Shown: positions 6,295 through 10,341 of the stretch, piece by piece
How the letters are laid out: each line of letters begins with the position of its first letter
How positions within the stretch are numbered: the stretch's first letter is position 1
DNA from: Choanephora cucurbitarum
Taxonomy: Eukaryota > Mucoromycota > Mucoromycetes > Mucorales > Choanephoraceae
Direction of reading: 5' to 3'
Length of the DNA: 10,341 nt
Assembly: GCA_025331435.1 (NCBI GenBank)
Contig: JAIWNI010000347.1
Location: 1-10,341 of the forward strand
Made by a program: the position numbers and the translations under genes
Notes under the pieces: model-generated
What the model was told of the DNA's origin: nothing
What the model saw: the letters and a program-made list of their open reading frames with translations, nothing else
Databases searched by the model: none

Positions 6295-6918
6295 AATGAC
6301 ACCAAGCAAGCTGAGACGGTCAGTTGTAGTTGTATTGATAAAAGTCTTGATAAAGCTGATCATTACACATCATATTTGAATAATGTTGAAAAATGTGATG
6401 ACAAGAAAGACGAAACTGCTGAGAATGATGACAGAACAATTGTTGAAGAAGAACCAGTCGAACAAACAACTAGTTTGGTTACTGAAATGATACCTGTTAT
6501 TCATCCAAATGAGGATTTGAAAGAAGAGTTTCAATATCTTTCTGAACTTAACGTGGTCGCTACAAAACTACCTTTATATCAAGGAACCATTAGTGATATT
6601 CACTTAGACGTATTGATTGATAGTGGAGCCAGTGAAAATTATGTTTCGCCTACTATTGCAAAATATGCTGTATCCTCGACTCCAACCTATTATCGTCAAG
6701 TTGAGACGGCTGGTGGAGAAACTACTGAGATAAAAGAAAAAGTAGAAGTATGGCTAGACCTGGGTGGATTCAAGACAAAAGTTGCTGCTTATGTACTCCC
6801 TACCAAGTTCGATGTGGTATTGGGAAGAACATGGCTAAAAGAGGTCGACCCTCGACCAGACTGGTCTACTGATACATGTCTATCCATAGCAAGGACAAGA
6901 AACAAAAAGTGGAATTGA
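6232..6918 (+). CDS. pro: Retroviral-type aspartic protease domain (-1 frame after gag)
   Basis: Retropepsin dimers cut the element's own polyproteins. The frame is open from 6160, overlaps the gag end by about 80 bases, and has no ATG until 6487, so it is probably reached by frameshifting; the start given is a TTG chosen only as an anchor. Residues 1-110 are an acidic linker (EDQEAQ, DDKKDETAENDD, VEEEPVEQ). The catalytic motif LIDSGAS (Asp at 6619-6621, residue 130) is followed by NYVSP, a flap region (TAGGETTEIK), and the conserved DVVLGRTWLKE that ends the protease fold. The frame stops at TGA 6916-6918. RT-IN continues in the next -1 frame from 6873, so protease and RT are separated by a second frame change. 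I see no domain missing. Confidence 0.88.
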   Translation: MSLNLVEDQEAQLGQDIDNLPNDTKQAETVSCSCIDKSLDKADHYTSYLNNVEKCDDKKDETAENDDRTIVEEEPVEQTTSLVTEMIPVIHPNEDLKEEFQYLSELNVVATKLPLYQGTISDIHLDVLIDSGASENYVSPTIAKYAVSSTPTYYRQVETAGGETTEIKEKVEVWLDLGGFKTKVAAYVLPTKFDVVLGRTWLKEVDPRPDWSTDTCLSIARTRNKKWN

Positions 6919-9900
6919 CTCCAAAGAATAGCTATCAGTCTACACGTCCACAACTGCACTTTTTGATCTCAAAGAAACAGGCCGAAAAGAGTATCAAGAA
7001 AGGTGCTGACAGTTGTTTGCTATATCTGAATGCAGTCCATCTTAACGACAAACATCCACTGGTTGTTAAGGAAGAATACTGGGACAAATTGATAAAAGAG
7101 TTCTCAACGGTTTTCAAAAATGAATTGCCTAGATTACCGCCAGAACGTGACGTAACACACGTTATCAGTACAGGTGATGTCAAACCGATTAGTAGACCGC
7201 CTTTTAAGATGAGTCCTGCCGAGTTGGATGAATTGCAGAAACAAATAAAGGAATTGTTGCAGCTATGTCTAATTCGACCTAGCGCCTCACCTTGGGGAGC
7301 ACCTGTCCTATTTGTCAAAAAGAAAACTGGAGAAATGCGTATGTGTATAGCTTATAGAGCATTGAACAGTGTCACCATCCGCAACAACCATCCACTACCC
7401 AGAATTGATGAATGTTTGGATAGACTACAAGGCGCTACATATTTCACGAGTCTTGATTTGATATCTGGTTACCACCAAGTGCGCATTGATCCAGACGACA
7501 TCCCTAAAACCGCATTTAATACCAGATATCGCCAATTTGAATTCATTGTTCTACCTTTTGGTTTGACCAACGCTCCACCTACTTTCCAGAGCTTGATGAA
7601 TAAGGTTTTAAAAGATTATTTGGATAAGTTTGCTTTGGTCTACCTAGACGATATCCTCATCTTTAGTAAATCATTGGATGAGCACAAGAAACATGTCCGC
7701 ATGGTATTGGAAAAGTTAATAAATGCTAATCTGATTGCAAACCCTAAAAAATGCGAATTTGGAAAGCGTGAACTGACCTTTGTTGGATTCGATATTACAG
7801 ATAAAGGCATTCTCCCCAGCCGTGCTAAAGTGAAAGTATTGAAGTCTTGGCCTGCATTGACCAATGTACAAGAGGTGAGATCTTTTATTGGCCTTGCACA
7901 ACATTACCGCCGATTCATACCCGGGTTTGCGTCGATTGCTTCTCCATTGACAGACCTAACTAAGGGTACTGGTCCCAAAAGACGCCCAATTGTATGGACA
8001 GCGGAATGTCAAGCAAGCTTTGATAAGATTAAAGAGTTGATGAGTTCTGCACCTGTATTGCAATCACCTGATATGAGCAAGCCTTTCCGTGTTGAAACTG
8101 ACGCTTCTGATTTCGGCTGTGGAGCTGTCCTGTTACAACCGGATAACAATGATCCTCCTGCATGGCACCCTATAGCGTACGACTTTAAAAAATTTTCATC
8201 TACAGAAAGAAACTACCCGGCCCAAGAAAGGGGATTGATGGGTATTCTGTATGCTCTTCGTACTTGGCGTTGTTTTCTGGACGGTTGCCAAGGTGGCTAT
8301 ACCATTCTTACGGACCATTTGTCAAATTGTTATTTGCGCACGCAAGAAAAAATGAGCCCTCGGTTGATCAGATGGATGAACGAACTAGAGCTGTACTCAC
8401 CAAAAATTGAATATAAGCCTGGCAAGGAAAACAATGCCGCAGATGTGCTATCGCGAATTGGTGGACCCGAATCAGATACTGCTGAAAGCTCATTGGAGCC
8501 TAAATATCTCTATGCCGTTTGGTCAATGAAGGACGCACCAGAGTCAATTCAAAATGATTGGCCACTCTTGTATTTAAGTCTGGATCGAGTCAAATCTCCT
8601 GATTTACGCAAGTATTTAACCGGACGTCAAGACAAGTTTATTGCGCAAAATAATAAGGTGTTCTACAAGGTTATCGTTGATGACAAACAGACTGTTAAGG
8701 CCGTACCATTTGTTCCTTTTGCTGCCAGAGCGGATCTAGTCGCTCGTTACCATGAGGCTAATGGACATGCTGGATTCGGAACGATGGTTAAGTTCTTTAC
8801 ACCTCGTTATTGGTGGCCTGGCCTAAAACGTGATCTCAAAGGATGGCGAAGTACCTGTCCCGCTTGTCAAGTCAATAGCAGGCCTGGTCATATCCATCAC
8901 GATGTAATGCATCCTCTCAAGATCCCTACTGCATTCGATCGTTGGCACTTGGACTTTATAGATGAAATGCCTTTGACAGTAAAAGGCAATCGATGGTTAC
9001 TTGTAGCCGTTGATTACGCCACTAACTGGCCTGTTGCTCGTGCGGTCCCTTTTGCTACCAAAGAAGCCATTGCGGATTTTATGTATGAAAAGATCATGAT
9101 GCGTTTTGGCTGCCCTTCTGAAATACTTACTGATCGTGGCTCCAATTTCAATTGTCAATTGGTTAATGCTTATTTGAAACGAGTGGGAACTCACCATAAA
9201 TTGACTTCAGCCTATCACCCTAGAACGAATGCTAAGGCAGAACGGTTGAATGGTGTTCTTAAGGGTATGTTGCGAAAGTATGTGAATGGAGCTGTCCATC
9301 GTTGGGATGACTTTGTCAACGCGGCTCTTTGGGCTTCAAGAATAAGGGTTCACTCTACAACTGGTTTTAGTCCGTTTTTCTTAACCTATGGCCGTGAACC
9401 GCGACTACCTGGTGATGCGTTGATACCTTATATTGACAAACACACTTTCGACGATCCACGTACAATTGCCGATCTTACTTCTCGCGAACTCGCTGATCTC
9501 GGTCAACATCGTGCAGCTGCCGGATTTCGTATGAAAGCAATGGCTGAAAGTGATAAAGAAAAGTGGGACGCAAGAATCAAAAAAATTGAATTTGAAATTG
9601 GCGATAAAGTAATGCTTACGCATGAAGGACGTTACGGCTTAGAACCAAAATATGAAGGACCTTATATTGGTGTGCAATCAATCCCTGATTTCGGTACATA
9701 TAAACTGCAAACTCTTGCTGGTGAACCTCTTCAGTCGCTTGTCCATGTTGATCGTTTGAAAATTGCAAAAGGTCACACTTCATCTTCTCCTTGGTACAAT
9801 CCTGTATCAGCTAGACAACAATGGCGAAGTGTTATGACAAATATTGGTCGCTCTGCTGTTGTTCCGGAAGTACCACCTGTTGCCTATTCTGACGATTCAT

Positions 9901-10341
9901 TTGTTGATGCACCTGTTGTCACTGATTCAAGTGTTAATAATTCTGGTTTAGCCGAATCAAGTCCACTCGATCTTGTTGACAATGATCCTTGGGAAAAAGA
10001 CTTTTTGGACAATGACTATTTGGAAAATGACTGTTTCGAAAATGGCCCTATTCAGAGTGTATCTGCCGATATGCCTCCTGTTGATAATGCACTTGATTCA
10101 CTGGTTACTGACTCTACTGATACGAATTCTGTTGTTGCTGATCCTATGTTGGTTGAATCAACTCCACCTATGGATGTGCCTATTGATCCTTCCATTGGTA
10201 ATCTTCCTAGTGTTTCATCAACAGACAATGTTAATCCTATTGAACAACCTGCACTTTTACCTTCACTGGACCTCCCCGACCCAACTGTATCTCAGTCGAA
10301 TGCTGCTAATCCACCTGTTGCTTCTGTTTCTACTTCACCAT
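6876..10341 (+). CDS. pol: Pol: reverse transcriptase, RNase H and integrase (3' end outside window)
   Basis: This frame copies the element's RNA into DNA and inserts it in the genome. It is open from 6873 to the window end (at least 1155 codons from ATG 6876). RT: LFVKKKTGEMRM, motif A SLDLISGYHQ (Asp194), LPFGLTNAPPTFQ, and YLDD (Asp258, Asp259). RNase H: Asp409 (TDAS), Glu451 (PAQE), Asp480 (TDH), Asp523 (AADVLSR). Integrase: zinc site His626, His631, Cys661, Cys664; core Asp693, Asp753 and Glu789, with exactly 35 residues between the last two; then a GPY-type module (KYEGPYIGVQSIPDFGTYKL). About 190 residues of Asp/Ser/Pro/Val-rich tail follow, with no chromodomain visible. One oddity is Ala159 in CIAYRALN, where the family has Asp. 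The frame is -1 relative to protease. It may be translated by a second recoding event, from ATG 6876, or be split from protease by a one-base loss in this copy. Confidence 0.95.
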   Translation, partial: MSIHSKDKKQKVELTPKNSYQSTRPQLHFLISKKQAEKSIKKGADSCLLYLNAVHLNDKHPLVVKEEYWDKLIKEFSTVFKNELPRLPPERDVTHVISTGDVKPISRPPFKMSPAELDELQKQIKELLQLCLIRPSASPWGAPVLFVKKKTGEMRMCIAYRALNSVTIRNNHPLPRIDECLDRLQGATYFTSLDLISGYHQVRIDPDDIPKTAFNTRYRQFEFIVLPFGLTNAPPTFQSLMNKVLKDYLDKFALVYLDDILIFSKSLDEHKKHVRMVLEKLINANLIANPKKCEFGKRELTFVGFDITDKGILPSRAKVKVLKSWPALTNVQEVRSFIGLAQHYRRFIPGFASIASPLTDLTKGTGPKRRPIVWTAECQASFDKIKELMSSAPVLQSPDMSKPFRVETDASDFGCGAVLLQPDNNDPPAWHPIAYDFKKFSSTERNYPAQERGLMGILYALRTWRCFLDGCQGGYTILTDHLSNCYLRTQEKMSPRLIRWMNELELYSPKIEYKPGKENNAADVLSRIGGPESDTAESSLEPKYLYAVWSMKDAPESIQNDWPLLYLSLDRVKSPDLRKYLTGRQDKFIAQNNKVFYKVIVDDKQTVKAVPFVPFAARADLVARYHEANGHAGFGTMVKFFTPRYWWPGLKRDLKGWRSTCPACQVNSRPGHIHHDVMHPLKIPTAFDRWHLDFIDEMPLTVKGNRWLLVAVDYATNWPVARAVPFATKEAIADFMYEKIMMRFGCPSEILTDRGSNFNCQLVNAYLKRVGTHHKLTSAYHPRTNAKAERLNGVLKGMLRKYVNGAVHRWDDFVNAALWASRIRVHSTTGFSPFFLTYGREPRLPGDALIPYIDKHTFDDPRTIADLTSRELADLGQHRAAAGFRMKAMAESDKEKWDARIKKIEFEIGDKVMLTHEGRYGLEPKYEGPYIGVQSIPDFGTYKLQTLAGEPLQSLVHVDRLKIAKGHTSSSPWYNPVSARQQWRSVMTNIGRSAVVPEVPPVAYSDDSFVDAPVVTDSSVNNSGLAESSPLDLVDNDPWEKDFLDNDYLENDCFENGPIQSVSADMPPVDNALDSLVTDSTDTNSVVADPMLVESTPPMDVPIDPSIGNLPSVSSTDNVNPIEQPALLPSLDLPDPTVSQSNAANPPVASVSTSP

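Larger units (their letters stand above)
4874..10341 (+). mobile_element. Ty3/gypsy-type LTR retrotransposon, 3' end outside the window
   Basis: The order probable LTR, primer-binding site, gag, protease, reverse transcriptase, RNase H, integrase places the element in Ty3/gypsy (Metaviridae) rather than Ty1/copia, where integrase precedes reverse transcriptase. All catalytic residues checked in protease, RT, RNase H and integrase are present, and RT-IN is open for over 3.4 kb, so this copy is young or recently active, in sharp contrast to the dead Helitron beside it. The 3' LTR and target-site duplication are not in the window, so the left boundary is an estimate. Confidence 0.93.

Noticed and set aside
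6935..7318. 127-codon minus-strand frame
   Set aside because: Shadow of the pol frame start; the + strand carries conserved RT sequence here.

Overview
The window looks like nuclear DNA of a filamentous fungus, most likely an early-diverging (Mucoromycota-type) one. The reasons are AT-rich intergenic sequence, very short GT-AG introns (54-65 bp, one with a perfect TACTAAC branch site), and two kinds of transposon common in such genomes. No ordinary host gene is convincingly present. Essentially the whole window is transposable-element DNA. The taxon is an inference, since no rRNA or housekeeping gene is available.

Left half (1 to about 3500): the decayed remains of a Helitron rolling-circle transposon on the + strand. 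A 5'-truncated two-exon fragment (1-351) has a Cys-rich start and may be the N-terminal part of the same protein. From about 744 a broken RepHel reading frame can be followed through the Helitron-like N domain, the HUH nuclease motif (1881-1889), the tyrosine motif (second Tyr codon now TAA, 2318-2320), and on to a Pif1-type helicase start with Walker A (3259-3282) and motif Ia. It stops abruptly at 3502. At least seven in-frame stops, several frameshifts and a 28-bp tandem duplication break it, yet two introns still have good splice sites.

Middle (3503 to about 4873): AT-rich sequence, A-rich on the + strand, with no convincing gene. It ends in a short basic reading frame (4693-4902) that runs into the start of a probable LTR.

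Right half (about 4874 to the window end): a largely intact Ty3/gypsy LTR retrotransposon on the + strand, cut off by the window before its 3' end. The order is probable 5' LTR (TATA-like box, overlapping AATAAA signals, internal 28-bp direct repeat), candidate primer-binding site, a leader with four 23-bp tandem repeats and no AUG, gag (capsid plus CCHC knuckle), protease, then one open frame of at least 1155 codons holding reverse transcriptase, RNase H, integrase (HHCC, DD35E, GPY/F) and a long acidic disordered tail. Gag, protease and RT-IN lie in three successive -1 frames.

The most interesting signal is at the gag stop codon. An 11-bp perfect stem starts at the very next base, and six loop bases are complementary to a downstream sextet, so a classical H-type pseudoknot (11-bp stem 1, 6-bp stem 2, no junction base) can form six bases after the heptamer G GAT TGT. 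This is the geometry of a -1 ribosomal frameshift signal, and protease is in the -1 frame. The second break (protease to RT) has no comparable structure and may be a mutation in this copy.
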